From assembly GCA_035639875.1 (NCBI GenBank), contig DASQXE010000176.1, forward strand, positions 1 through 21,597: a DNA stretch of 21,597 nt. The letters run 5' to 3'. This stretch comes from JAIBJP01 sp035639875. GTDB lineage: Bacteria > Actinomycetota > Thermoleophilia > Gaiellales > Gaiellaceae. The notes below the pieces were generated by a model. It was not told where the DNA came from. It did not search any database and worked only from the letters and a program-made list of their open reading frames with translations. The stretch's first letter is position 1. Each line of letters begins with the position of its first letter. Below, piece after piece: positions 14,228 to 21,041 of the stretch. The position numbers and the translations under genes were made by a program.

Positions 14228-14309
14228 CCACGTGATTCTCGCGTAGAAGTTGCACGAGCGACCCGGGGATGCAATAAGTGTCGCCTTACGGTCGACCGAA
14301 GGAGAGAGG

Positions 14310-14897
14310 GTGGGCGATTCCGAGGACGCCGGGAGAGAGTTCGACACGGGCCAGATCGAGGAGAAGCCGGCCGGCGAAGCGGCCGGCGTCGGCACGCGAG
14401 TCACGGGAATTCTCGAGGCCGCGGAGGCAGCAGCCGAGCAGATTCGCTCCGACGCGCTGCGCGAAGCTCACGAGACGATGCGGCGAGCCGAGGGCGACGC
14501 CCAGAGGCGCATCGAAGAGCTGACGCGCGAGGCTGAGCGCATCCGAGCGGAGGCGGACGACTACGCCCGCGACATCCGCCAGGCCGTGGATTCCTACGGG
14601 ACGCAAGCGCGCCGCGAGGCCGAGGAGGAGGCTCGCAACCTCGTCACGGAAGCCGAGGAGCAGGCGCGCGCCGTGCGCGAGGCGGCCCAGAGCATGGCCG
14701 AGCAGATCCAGGCCGACGCTCACCGGCGCAACGAGACGCTGCAGCGCGAAGCCAAGACCCTCGAGGACCGGCGCCAGCGCGTGCTGGACGGCCTGCGCGA
14801 CCTGGTCGCCCAGCTCCAGGACGCGCTCGTCGAGCCGACGCGGTCAGGCGACGAGGAGTCGCTCGTCGACGCGCTCGACGTCGAGCGCCGGCGCTGA
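14310..14897 (+). CDS. Coiled-coil protein (DivIVA/Wag31-like), unknown function
   Basis: A 195-residue, highly charged protein. Residues about 40-185 form one long predicted coiled coil rich in Glu, Arg and Ala (for example REAHETMRRAEGDAQRRIEE and EEEARNLVTEAEEQARAVRE). The heptad composition resembles the C-terminal part of actinobacterial DivIVA/Wag31 or ATP-synthase b-like proteins, but the DivIVA N-terminal membrane-binding motif is not seen, so this is not DivIVA itself. I chose the GTG at 14310 because AAGGAGAG lies just upstream; the frame is open back to 14250. It is the first gene of a tight operon: its TGA overlaps the CTG that is the likely start of the flavin reductase gene. It may be a scaffold at the membrane or pole, which is inference. 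Confidence 0.7.
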   Translation: MGDSEDAGREFDTGQIEEKPAGEAAGVGTRVTGILEAAEAAAEQIRSDALREAHETMRRAEGDAQRRIEELTREAERIRAEADDYARDIRQAVDSYGTQARREAEEEARNLVTEAEEQARAVREAAQSMAEQIQADAHRRNETLQREAKTLEDRRQRVLDGLRDLVAQLQDALVEPTRSGDEESLVDALDVERRR

Positions 14898-15370
14898 GCT
14901 CGCTCGGCGAAGACGTCCGTCTTCTTCTGCGCGCGTTCCCGTCCGGAGTCGCCGTGCTCACGGTCGAGGTGGACGGAGAGCGACTCGGACTGACCATCGG
15001 CTCGCTCGTCTCCCTCTCTCTCGACCCGCCGCTCGTGGGCGTCAGCGTCAGCCGGCAAGCGGCCATGCACGAGCTCCTGCGCCGCGCGGATGGCTTTGCG
15101 CTCAGCCTGCTCGCGGGAGACCAGGAAGCCGTGGCGCAGCACTTCGCCCGTGGCGTTCCGCCTCTCGCGCACTGGCACGGAATCGCGACCAGGGAGGCCG
15201 CCGCGGGCGCGCCGCTCATCGAGGGCGCGCTCGGCTGGCTCGAATGTGAGACACGGGCCGAGCACGAAGCCGGTGACCACACGCTGTTCGTGGGCGAGGT
15301 CCTGGCGGCCGAGCGCGGGCGGGCCGCGGAACCCCTCGTCTACATCGGCCAGCGTTACGTCTCGCTGTGA
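14894..15370 (+). CDS. Flavin reductase-like FMN-binding domain protein
   Basis: A 158-residue protein of the flavin reductase-like split-barrel family (PF01613 type). The family's N-terminal pattern is visible: LLLRAFPSGVAVLTVEVDGERLGLTIGS (14921-15004), then LVSLSLDPPLVGVSVSRQAA and, near the end, GDHTLFVGEVLAAE and PLVYIGQRYVSL. Members bind FMN and transfer electrons from NAD(P)H, often to a partner monooxygenase; none is in this window. The FPSGVAVLT motif lies before the first GTG (14954), so the true start must be upstream. The only plausible initiator is a CTG at 14894, which overlaps the upstream TGA as CTGA, mirroring the GTGA overlap with the next gene. Translational coupling is likely. 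Confidence 0.78.
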   Translation: MSSLGEDVRLLLRAFPSGVAVLTVEVDGERLGLTIGSLVSLSLDPPLVGVSVSRQAAMHELLRRADGFALSLLAGDQEAVAQHFARGVPPLAHWHGIATREAAAGAPLIEGALGWLECETRAEHEAGDHTLFVGEVLAAERGRAAEPLVYIGQRYVSL

Positions 15371-16029
15371 TCGAGGGCGTCGTCTTCGACCTCGACGGCG
15401 TGCTCCTCGATTCCGAGCAGGTCTGGGACGAAGCGCGGCGCCAGCTCGCCCGCGAGCGCGGCGGGCGCTGGCACGAGCGCGCGTCGAGGGACATGATGGG
15501 CATGAGCTCGACCGAGTGGTCGCGCTACATGCACGACGAAATCGGGCTCGCGGACCCGCCCGAAGAGATCTCGGCGGAGGTCGTGCGCAGGCTGGAGCGG
15601 ATCTACCGAGACCGCCTCCCGCTGTTCGACGGGGCAGTCGCGGCCGTCGAGCGGATCGGCGCCCGCTGGCCGCTCGGGCTGGCCTCCTCCTCGAACCGTG
15701 AGCTGATCGATCTGGTACTCGAGCTGTCGGGGCTCGGCCGCTACTTCGAGGCAACCGTCTCCTCCGAGGAGGTCGCGCGTGGAAAGCCCGCCCCCGACGT
15801 CTATCTGGAGGCAGCCCGCCGCCTGGGCGGCGACGCGCGGAGGTGTGCGGCCATCGAGGATTCCGAGAACGGAATCAGGAGCGCGAAAGCCGCCGACATG
15901 CGGGTCCTCGCCGTGCCGAATCCCGTCTTCCCCCCCGCCGAAGACGTGCTCGCGCTCGCCGACGAGGTGCTCGATTCGTTGGACGAACTGACCCCCGAGC
16001 GCGTGGAGGGCGCTACCCCGCGTTCTTGA
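15367..16029 (+). CDS. HAD-family phosphatase (beta-phosphoglucomutase-like subfamily)
   Basis: A 220-residue cytosolic HAD hydrolase with all four motifs: I is D8 and D10 in VVFDLDGVLLDSE, with D8 as nucleophile; II is SSS at 107-109; III is K140 in ARGKPAPDVY; IV is E164-D165 in IEDSENGI. An alpha-helical cap (about 17-85) is inserted after motif I, as in beta-phosphoglucomutase and 2-deoxyglucose-6-phosphate phosphatase. The substrate is probably a small phosphorylated sugar, but it cannot be named. The GTG start overlaps the stop of the flavin reductase gene as GTGA, so it is the third gene of that operon. Its last 17 bases overlap the convergent lipoprotein gene. Confidence 0.87.
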   Translation: MIEGVVFDLDGVLLDSEQVWDEARRQLARERGGRWHERASRDMMGMSSTEWSRYMHDEIGLADPPEEISAEVVRRLERIYRDRLPLFDGAVAAVERIGARWPLGLASSSNRELIDLVLELSGLGRYFEATVSSEEVARGKPAPDVYLEAARRLGGDARRCAAIEDSENGIRSAKAADMRVLAVPNPVFPPAEDVLALADEVLDSLDELTPERVEGATPRS

Positions 16030-16459
16030 CGGCGGCGATCGCGTCCTCGAGTGCCTGGAGCGAGCGCAGGTTGGCGAGCGCCGCTTGGGCGCCGGCGATG
16101 TCACCCGCTTCGACCTCCCCGCGTATGCGCCCGATGTCGAGCGTGATCGTGCGCATTGCAAGACCCAGGTCCGCGCGCACGTTGATGAGCTCGGGCGGCA
16201 CGTCGACGTCCTCTATCTCGTTGGAAAGCCGGTGCGCGGCGTCCTGGGCCTCATTGAGCTTCTGGACGAGCTCGCCCTTGCTCTGTCGCAAGCGATTCGA
16301 GTGTGTCGCCACGAACTGCTGCGCCTGATCGGCCAGAGCGGAGAGGTCACCCCCGCTCGACCCGCCGCCACCCCCGCCCCCGCCGCCGCAAGCCGAGGCA
16401 GCCAGCGCCGCCGCGGCGAAGACCATCACCGTGGCGCGAGTCAGGGCCGATGACCGCAC
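16013..16459 (-). CDS. Putative lipoprotein with poly-Gly linker and helical domain
   Basis: A 148-residue exported protein. The N-terminus is a type II signal peptide with a lipobox ending at C24 (ALAASAC), followed by nine glycines and a Gly/Ser linker, then an all-helical domain (about 38-148; LADQAQQFVATHSNRLRQSK and DLGLAMRTITLDIGRIRGE). It would be anchored to the outer face of the cytoplasmic membrane. No family is recognised with confidence; the helices look like a small bundle such as a four-helix binding domain. The start is GTG at 16459, with a TTGACT/GATAGA promoter 14-43 bases upstream. The gene converges on the HAD phosphatase with a 17-bp overlap. Confidence 0.72.
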   Translation of the reverse strand: MRSSALTRATVMVFAAAALAASACGGGGGGGGGSSGGDLSALADQAQQFVATHSNRLRQSKGELVQKLNEAQDAAHRLSNEIEDVDVPPELINVRADLGLAMRTITLDIGRIRGEVEAGDIAGAQAALANLRSLQALEDAIAAVKNAG

Positions 16460-16472
16460 GAGGGCAAAATCC

Positions 16473-16502
16473 TCTATCTCGCATGCTTCGAGTGCAAGTC
16501 AA
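16473..16502 (-). promoter_or_regulatory. Putative sigma-A promoter of the lipoprotein gene
   Basis: On the minus strand TTGACT (16502-16497) and GATAGA (16478-16473) are 18 bp apart, giving a short leader to the GTG at 16459. The -35 is good and the -10 is weak. Confidence 0.35.
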
Positions 16503-16532
16503 TCCTTGCCCCCTGGCGGCTGGTTCGGTTCT

Positions 16533-17762
16533 TTAGCCGACCCGACCCAAGAGGACGCAGCCGTTGTGGCCGCCGAGGCCCATCGCGTTCGAAAGCGCCA
16601 CACGGACGTCCGCCTTCCGCGCCTCGTTGGGGACGTAGTCGAGGTCGCAATCGGGATCCGGGTTCGCGTAGTTGATCGTGGGCGGCAGCATCCCGTCGCG
16701 GATCGCAAGCGCGCACATGATCGCCTCGACTGCGCCTGCGGCCCCTAACGTGTGGCCCATGACCGACTTCGTGGACGAGACCGCGAGCTCGTATGCGTGG
16801 TCGCCGAAGACTTCCTTGATCGCCTTAGTCTCGGCCGCGTCGCCGAGCGGCGTCGAGGTCCCGTGCGCGTTGATGTAGTCGACGTCCTCGGCTGCGACCC
16901 CTGAGCGCTCCAGCGCGGAGCGCATCATCTCGATCACTCCCACAGAGGAGGGGTCGGGCGCGGCCATGTGGTACGCGTCGTTGGAAGCACCGTAGGCGAG
17001 CACCTCCGCATAGACCGTGGCGCCACGCTTCTGCGCCGCCTCGAGGTCCTCGAGGACGACGACGCCGGCTCCCTCGGACATGACGAAGCCGGCGCGCGTC
17101 GCGTCGAACGGCCGCGAGGCCGTCGTCGGGTCGCCGTTCGAGGCGGCGAGGCCGCGCATTGACGTGAACCCCGCGAGGATGAGCGGGTGGATGCAGGCCT
17201 CGGTGCCGCCGGCGAGGATTGCGTCGGCGTGTCGGTTGCGGATCAGCTCCGCTCCCTCTCCGATCGTGTGCGAGCCGGTTGCACACGCGGAGACGACCGC
17301 ATAGTTCGGCCCTCTGATGCCGAGCTCAATGGCGAGCTGACCGCTCGCGGAATCGACGAGCACGTTCGGGAGGAAGTTGGGCGAGACCCGGTCGGGCCCG
17401 CGCTCGCGCAGGATGTCTGCCTGGCGCATGAGCTCGGTGAAGCCGCCGATGGCGGAACCGAGGACGATCCCGACCCGGTCGGAGCGGAGCCCGTTGGTGC
17501 CGGCGTCGGCAAGCGCCTCCTTCGCGGCCGCGAGCGCGAACAGCACGTTCCGGTCCAGGCGCCGCAGCTCCTTTGACGAAGCCAGGCCCGTCGGATCGAA
17601 GTCCTTGACCTCGCCTGCGATGGAGACGGGATAGTCGCTCGCGTCGAAGGCCTTGATGTAGTCGACCCCGCTTCGCCCGGCAAGGGCAGCCTCCCACGTC
17701 CCCTTGGCGTCGTTACCAAGCGGCGTCACCGCTCCTATGCCTGTAATTGCAACTCGGCGCAT
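16533..17762 (-). CDS. fabF: 3-oxoacyl-ACP synthase II (beta-ketoacyl-ACP synthase)
   Basis: A 409-residue condensing enzyme of fatty-acid synthesis that extends acyl-ACP with malonyl-ACP in the cytosol. The Cys-His-His triad is present: C160 in VVSACATGSHT, H300 in INAHGTSTPLGD and H337 in KSVMGHTLGAAG, with K332. The start MRRVAITGIGAVTPLG is characteristic of FabF, and the length matches the family. The frame is open much further upstream (to 18689), but that part is antisense to the ligase gene and is not FabF. Start codon ATG at 17762. No acp, fabD or fabH neighbours are in view; the gene stands alone, 27 bp from the divergent ligase gene. A polyketide-type KS role is less likely given the overall match to housekeeping FabF. 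Confidence 0.93.
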   Translation of the reverse strand: MRRVAITGIGAVTPLGNDAKGTWEAALAGRSGVDYIKAFDASDYPVSIAGEVKDFDPTGLASSKELRRLDRNVLFALAAAKEALADAGTNGLRSDRVGIVLGSAIGGFTELMRQADILRERGPDRVSPNFLPNVLVDSASGQLAIELGIRGPNYAVVSACATGSHTIGEGAELIRNRHADAILAGGTEACIHPLILAGFTSMRGLAASNGDPTTASRPFDATRAGFVMSEGAGVVVLEDLEAAQKRGATVYAEVLAYGASNDAYHMAAPDPSSVGVIEMMRSALERSGVAAEDVDYINAHGTSTPLGDAAETKAIKEVFGDHAYELAVSSTKSVMGHTLGAAGAVEAIMCALAIRDGMLPPTINYANPDPDCDLDYVPNEARKADVRVALSNAMGLGGHNGCVLLGRVG

Positions 17763-17789
17763 GGTTCCCGTTAGCGTTAGACGGACGAG

Positions 17790-18875
17790 GTGTCCGAAAG
17801 GGTTTCTCCCAAACTGCCGTTTCCACCCATGGAAGCCGAGCTCGTCCGCGAGCTCCCCGAGTCGAACGGCTGGCAGTACGAGCCGAAGTGGGACGGCTTC
17901 CGCGGCATCCTCGAGAACGTCGACGGCGAGCTCCACCTCTGGAGCCGGAACGCACGTCCTCTTCTGCGCTACTTCCCGGAGCTCCGCGCCCTCGGCGACC
18001 GGCTTCCGCCACGGTCGGCCGTGGACGGCGAGATCGTCGTCGCCCGCGGCGGCGCGCTCGACTTCGACTCCCTTCAGATGCGCCTCCATCCGGCCGAGAG
18101 TCGCGTCAACAAGCTTTCGGCCGAGATTCCGGCCGAGTTCGTCGTCTTCGACGCGCTCCTCTGGGACGGCGAGGCGATCTACAAGCTCCCGCTCGAGACG
18201 CGCCGGCAGCGCGTGGAGAAGCTGCCGTTTTCGATCTCCCCGGCGACGCGCGACCTGGACGTCGCGCGCGGCTGGGTCGAGAGCCTCGAGCGCGCGGGTT
18301 TCGACGGCGTCGTCGCCAAGCGCCTGGGCTGGAGCTACACCCCGGGCTCGCGGGAGGCCGTCGTCAAGGTGAAGCGGGAACAGACCGCCGACTGCGTCGT
18401 CATGGGCGTCACTTGGAGCGAGAAGGGAACCGGCATCGCCAGCCTCATGCTCGGCCTCTACGACTCGAAGGACCAGCTTCGCCACGTGGGGACGGCATCG
18501 GCCGTCGGCAAGCACCGCGACGACATCCTCGCGCGCGTCAAGCCGCTGCTCGGGAAGAACCCCGAGCGACGGCCGCGCGGCGAGCCGAGCCGTTGGCGAC
18601 GGGACGTCACTCTCGAGTGGAGTCCGGTCAAGCCGAAGCTCGTGGTCGAGGTGCGCTACGACAAGTGGCAGAGCCAGCGCTTCCGGCACGGGACGAAGTT
18701 CCTGCGCTTTCGCCCCGACAAAGAGCCTGAACAGTGCACGGTCGACCAGGTGCGCCCGCGCCCGAAGAAGGGCGACCCTACGGTCGAGGGACTTCTAGGC
18801 CGAGCCGGTCGAACCGCGACACGAGGCTCCTCTTCTGCCGCCAAATCCCGGCGTTCAGCTCGCCGAGCTTCTTGA
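17790..18875 (+). CDS. ATP-dependent DNA ligase (LigC/LigD ligase-domain type)
   Basis: A 361-residue ligase with an adenylation domain (about 10-200) and an OB-fold (about 203-330). Nucleotidyl-transferase motifs: I with adenylated lysine K33 (EPKWDGFR), Ia SRNAR (52-56), DGE (79-81), III VVFDAL (118-123), IV DGVVAK (172-177) and V VVKVKRE (191-197). It seals nicks using ATP and by family belongs to the non-homologous end-joining or repair ligases. The C-terminal 35 or so residues, Arg/Ser-rich, lie over the antisense end of the polymerase gene (98-nt overlap) and show no family conservation. The start is GTG at 17790, only 27 bp from the divergent fabF ATG. Ku and a nuclease domain are not in the window. 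Confidence 0.9.
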   Translation: MSERVSPKLPFPPMEAELVRELPESNGWQYEPKWDGFRGILENVDGELHLWSRNARPLLRYFPELRALGDRLPPRSAVDGEIVVARGGALDFDSLQMRLHPAESRVNKLSAEIPAEFVVFDALLWDGEAIYKLPLETRRQRVEKLPFSISPATRDLDVARGWVESLERAGFDGVVAKRLGWSYTPGSREAVVKVKREQTADCVVMGVTWSEKGTGIASLMLGLYDSKDQLRHVGTASAVGKHRDDILARVKPLLGKNPERRPRGEPSRWRRDVTLEWSPVKPKLVVEVRYDKWQSQRFRHGTKFLRFRPDKEPEQCTVDQVRPRPKKGDPTVEGLLGRAGRTATRGSSSAAKSRRSARRAS

Positions 18876-19686
18876 TGCGCGCGGGCATCGTCTCGAGCGT
18901 GAAGGCCGCCGGGTCCGACTTGGCCACTTCGGACCAACGCAGGGGCGCCGAGGCTCGCGCGTCCTTCGTCGGCCGAATGGAGTAGGCGGACGCGATGGTC
19001 CGGTCGCGCGCGTTCTGCCCATAGTCGACGAAGACGCCGCGCCGGTCGGCCACCTTCCACGTCGTCGTGGCGACGTCCTGGTCGTCGATGCGCCGCTCCA
19101 CCTCCTGCGCGAGCGCCTTGGCGAAGCGCCGCACCTCGGTGAAGCGGAGCTCGGGCTTGATGGGAACCTGGATGTGCAGGCCGGTCGCGCCCGACGTCTT
19201 CGGGAAGCTGGGCAGATCGAGGTCGTCCAGCACCTTCTTCACCACGAGCGCGATCTCGCGGACGCTCGACCACGGGTTTCCCTCGCTCGGGTCGAGGTCG
19301 ATAAGCATGTAATCGGGCCGCTCGACGTCGTCCACGCGGCAATGCCATGTGTGGAGATCGATGCACCCGAGGTTGACGATCCACGCCAGGCTGGCGGAAT
19401 CGGTGACGACGGGAAAGTCGGCGGTGCGTCCACTACCGGGGAAGACGACGTGGACCGTCTCGAGCCAGTCCGGGTGCGGGTCTGGGACGCGCTTCTGGTA
19501 GAAGAAGGAGCCGTCGACCCCGTCGGGGTACCGGAGCATCTGCATCGGCCGGCGGCGCACGTGTGGCAGGAGGCACTCGGCGACCTCGAGGTAGTAGCGG
19601 ACGAGGTCGCCCTTCGTCAGTCCGCACTGGGGGAAGAAGACCTTGTCGAGGTTCGTCAGCTCGACGTCACGGCGGCCGATGCGCAC
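18778..19686 (-). CDS. LigD-type DNA primase-polymerase (PolDom), stand-alone
   Basis: A 302-residue archaeo-eukaryotic primase-fold polymerase as found in LigD. Conserved sites are D130 and D132 (MLIDLDPSEG), the SGATGLHI motif with H171, and D221 within GVFVDYGQNARDRTIASAYS. In end joining these enzymes fill gaps and add nucleotides at broken ends, with a preference for ribonucleotides. The length equals the isolated domain, with no ligase or nuclease fused. The GTG start at 19686 is preceded by TAGGCT ending seven bases upstream, so translation is probably leaderless. It converges with the ligase gene, with 98 nt of shared coding sequence, so the two NHEJ activities are encoded face to face rather than as one LigD polypeptide. 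Confidence 0.92.
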   Translation of the reverse strand: MRIGRRDVELTNLDKVFFPQCGLTKGDLVRYYLEVAECLLPHVRRRPMQMLRYPDGVDGSFFYQKRVPDPHPDWLETVHVVFPGSGRTADFPVVTDSASLAWIVNLGCIDLHTWHCRVDDVERPDYMLIDLDPSEGNPWSSVREIALVVKKVLDDLDLPSFPKTSGATGLHIQVPIKPELRFTEVRRFAKALAQEVERRIDDQDVATTTWKVADRRGVFVDYGQNARDRTIASAYSIRPTKDARASAPLRWSEVAKSDPAAFTLETMPARIKKLGELNAGIWRQKRSLVSRFDRLGLEVPRP

Positions 19687-19908
19687 GCGCCCGAGCCTAG
19701 CGAGCGATATGCGTCCTTAAATGGCGAGGCCCGCCTCGGGGTGTATGGAGCCGCTAGTCCGAAACGGGCGAAATCTCGCCAGACGCCGGGGGGTATGTGA
19801 GGGGAGCCGGCAGACGGATCATGCGCCCGACGGTACGAAGCGCCGTCCCCACGAAGGGGGATTTGGCCGTGGGTGACCCGCTTGAGGCGTTGTTACCATG
19901 GCCTTCAC
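19687..19908. other. Intergenic region upstream of two tRNA genes
   Basis: I see no gene in these 222 bases. It holds the minus-strand polymerase -10 (19694-19699), a CGAGGC/GCCTCG hairpin near 19725, a TCCCC/GGGGA hairpin near 19850 and a TACCAT hexamer (19894-19899), nine bases before the first tRNA, which is the likely tRNA promoter -10. It lacks the SRP-RNA core motif. Confidence 0.5.
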
Positions 19909-19999
19909 GGAGAAGTGGCCGAGTGGCTGAAGGCGGCGCCCTGCTAAGGCGTTAAGGGGGTAATAACCTCCTTCGAGGGTTCGAATCCCTCCTTCTCCG
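19909..19999 (+). tRNA. tRNA-Ser(GCU)
   Basis: A 91-nt class II tRNA. The acceptor stem GGAGAAG (19909-19915) pairs with CTTCTCC (19992-19998) and the discriminator is G19999. Anticodon loop CTGCTAA has anticodon GCT at 19943-19945. The variable arm is long and the T arm is GAGGG-TTCGAAT-CCCTC. No CCA is encoded. Confidence 0.96.
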
Positions 20000-20020
20000 C
20001 CTCAGCCGTAGCGCTGCACC

Positions 20021-20109
20021 GGAGGGGTGGCAGAGCGGACGAATGCGGCGGTCTCGAAAACCGTTATCCGTCGTTAGGCGGATCGAGGGTTCGAATCCCT
20101 CCCCCTCCG
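20021..20109 (+). tRNA. tRNA-Ser(CGA), likely integration target
   Basis: An 89-nt class II tRNA. The acceptor stem GGAGGGG (20021-20027) pairs with CCCCTCC (20102-20108) and the discriminator is G20109. Anticodon loop CTCGAAA has CGA at 20055-20057. It lies 21 bases after tRNA-Ser(GCU), so the two are probably cotranscribed. An integrase remnant follows 309 bases downstream, so the 3' end of this tRNA is a plausible former attachment site. Confidence 0.95.
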
Positions 20110-20418
20110 CTTGGATAGGCCAAATGTAGGCGATTAGCAGCGGCTTTGAGCCAGCGTTCCGCCACGGATGACGACTAGTGTTCTCTGCTCGAATCCGCAG
20201 AAACCCGCCTGAGACTGGGCCGCACTGGGCCACAACTGGGCCGCACCAGAGACTAGGATTCTCGCGTGGGACGTAGCCTCGTTGCACGGCTCCATAATCC
20301 AGGCGGCTTCGAGTGTGCCTGTCTTCCGGAGTGCTGGTGTAAGCGCTCTCGCCTTGGATATCTGTTTCGCTGGTATATCCCGGCAAGATTTCATCGCTTG
20401 CCCAGCGAGCCCTCCTAG
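20110..20418. other. Non-coding stretch between tRNA-Ser and integrase remnant
   Basis: No convincing gene is present in these 309 bases. The one open frame on the minus strand runs through both tRNAs and is a known type of spurious call. GC content is visibly lower than in the flanks, as in imported DNA. It contains three ACTGGGCC repeats (20214-20242) and is probably the end of a former integrated element. Confidence 0.5.
20214..20242 (+). repeat. Three tandem ACTGGGCC repeats
   Basis: ACTGGGCC begins at 20214, 20224 and 20235, with spacers GC and ACA, giving a 10-11 bp period, one helical turn. They lie between the tRNA-Ser gene and the 3' end of the integrase gene, where arm-type integrase sites are often found. 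Function is inferred from position only. Confidence 0.6.
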
Positions 20419-20950
20419 CTAGCGAATCTGGGCCAAGCGAGCCTGAGTGTTTGCTCGTTCGAGGTAGGCATCGAACAGGCCCGCAGCCTCCTCCTCGTTC
20501 CCTGGGAACAGTTTCCCGTACCGGTCGAGCGTGATCGTGATAGACGAGTGGCCCATGTAGGTTGAAAGCGCCTTCGCGTTCACGCCCGCTGCGATCATGA
20601 GACTCGCGTAGGTGTGTCTCGCCTCGTGCAACGTGATCCTTTGCAGCCCCGCTCGCTTCCAGATGCGTTGCGCTCGACGTGGCCCGTTCGCCTCGTGCTC
20701 GAAGACGAGTCCGCTGCTACCGGAATGGAGCTTGTGCTCGTCTAGGTAATCGCGCAGCACAGCCGGGATGGGGACAGAGCGCTTGCCAGCCTGAGACTTG
20801 GGATCGGTGTAGACGCCTTCCTTGGAATCGTAGGAGCGCTCGACGTGAATGACGCCCTTGGCTAGATCGACGTTCTCCCATTCGAGCGCCATGATCTCTC
20901 CGGCCCGTAGGCCCGCGTAGAAGGCAACGGCCCACAGCGCCCGAGCGCCC
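20419..20950 (-). pseudogene. Tyrosine integrase, 5'-truncated remnant
   Basis: Only the C-terminal catalytic domain of a phage-type tyrosine recombinase is present. Reading on the minus strand from about 20950, the frame gives ARALWAVAFYAGLRAGEIMALEW, with the first catalytic Arg in AGLRAGE. It then continues from the internal ATG at 20892 for 157 residues with the catalytic Lys (KSQAGKRSVPIP), HxxR (H89, R92 in LHEARHTYAS), H115 (YMGHSS) and the nucleophile Y125 (LDRYGKLF). The core-binding and arm-binding N-terminal domains are missing; upstream the DNA changes abruptly into the end of a glyoxalase gene. It could no longer act alone. It lies beside tRNA-Ser(CGA), the classic site for such elements. 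Confidence 0.82.
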
Positions 20951-20960
20951 TCCCTACCAG

Positions 20961-21035
20961 GTACGCGAAGGCGGTTCGCGCATCTGCTTTGTGAGAGACC
21001 CCGACGGCTACCGCGTCGAGCTCATCGAGCGGTAG
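20961..21035 (+). pseudogene. VOC/glyoxalase-family gene, 3' fragment
   Basis: The last 24 codons of a plus-strand frame read VREGGSRICFVRDPDGYRVE followed by LIER and TAG. FVxDPDGYxxELIE is the C-terminal signature of glyoxalase I / VOC-family metalloenzymes, including the metal-ligand Glu. No start codon or upstream family sequence exists: just before it the DNA codes, on the other strand, for the truncated integrase. The fragment therefore marks a recombination or deletion junction near 20950-20963. Confidence 0.65.
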
Positions 21036-21041
21036 TCCAAG

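Noticed and set aside
14228..14404. Upstream extension of the AhpD-like gene by 59 residues
   Set aside because: It would overlap the divergent coiled-coil gene and its ribosome site; family homology starts at ATG 14227.
17763..18689. In-frame upstream extension of fabF giving a 718-residue protein
   Set aside because: The extra part is antisense to the ligase gene and has no family sequence; FabF begins canonically at ATG 17762.
19687..19908. Small stable RNA (SRP RNA) upstream of the tRNAs
   Set aside because: The conserved SRP core motif is absent and no long rod-like pairing is evident.
19952..20386. Minus-strand open frame encoding a 144-residue peptide with GEGFEPSIRLTTDNG
   Set aside because: It runs antisense through both tRNA-Ser genes; such peptides are a familiar artefact of tRNA loci. 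A similar one lies antisense to tRNA-Ser(UGA) near 4545.
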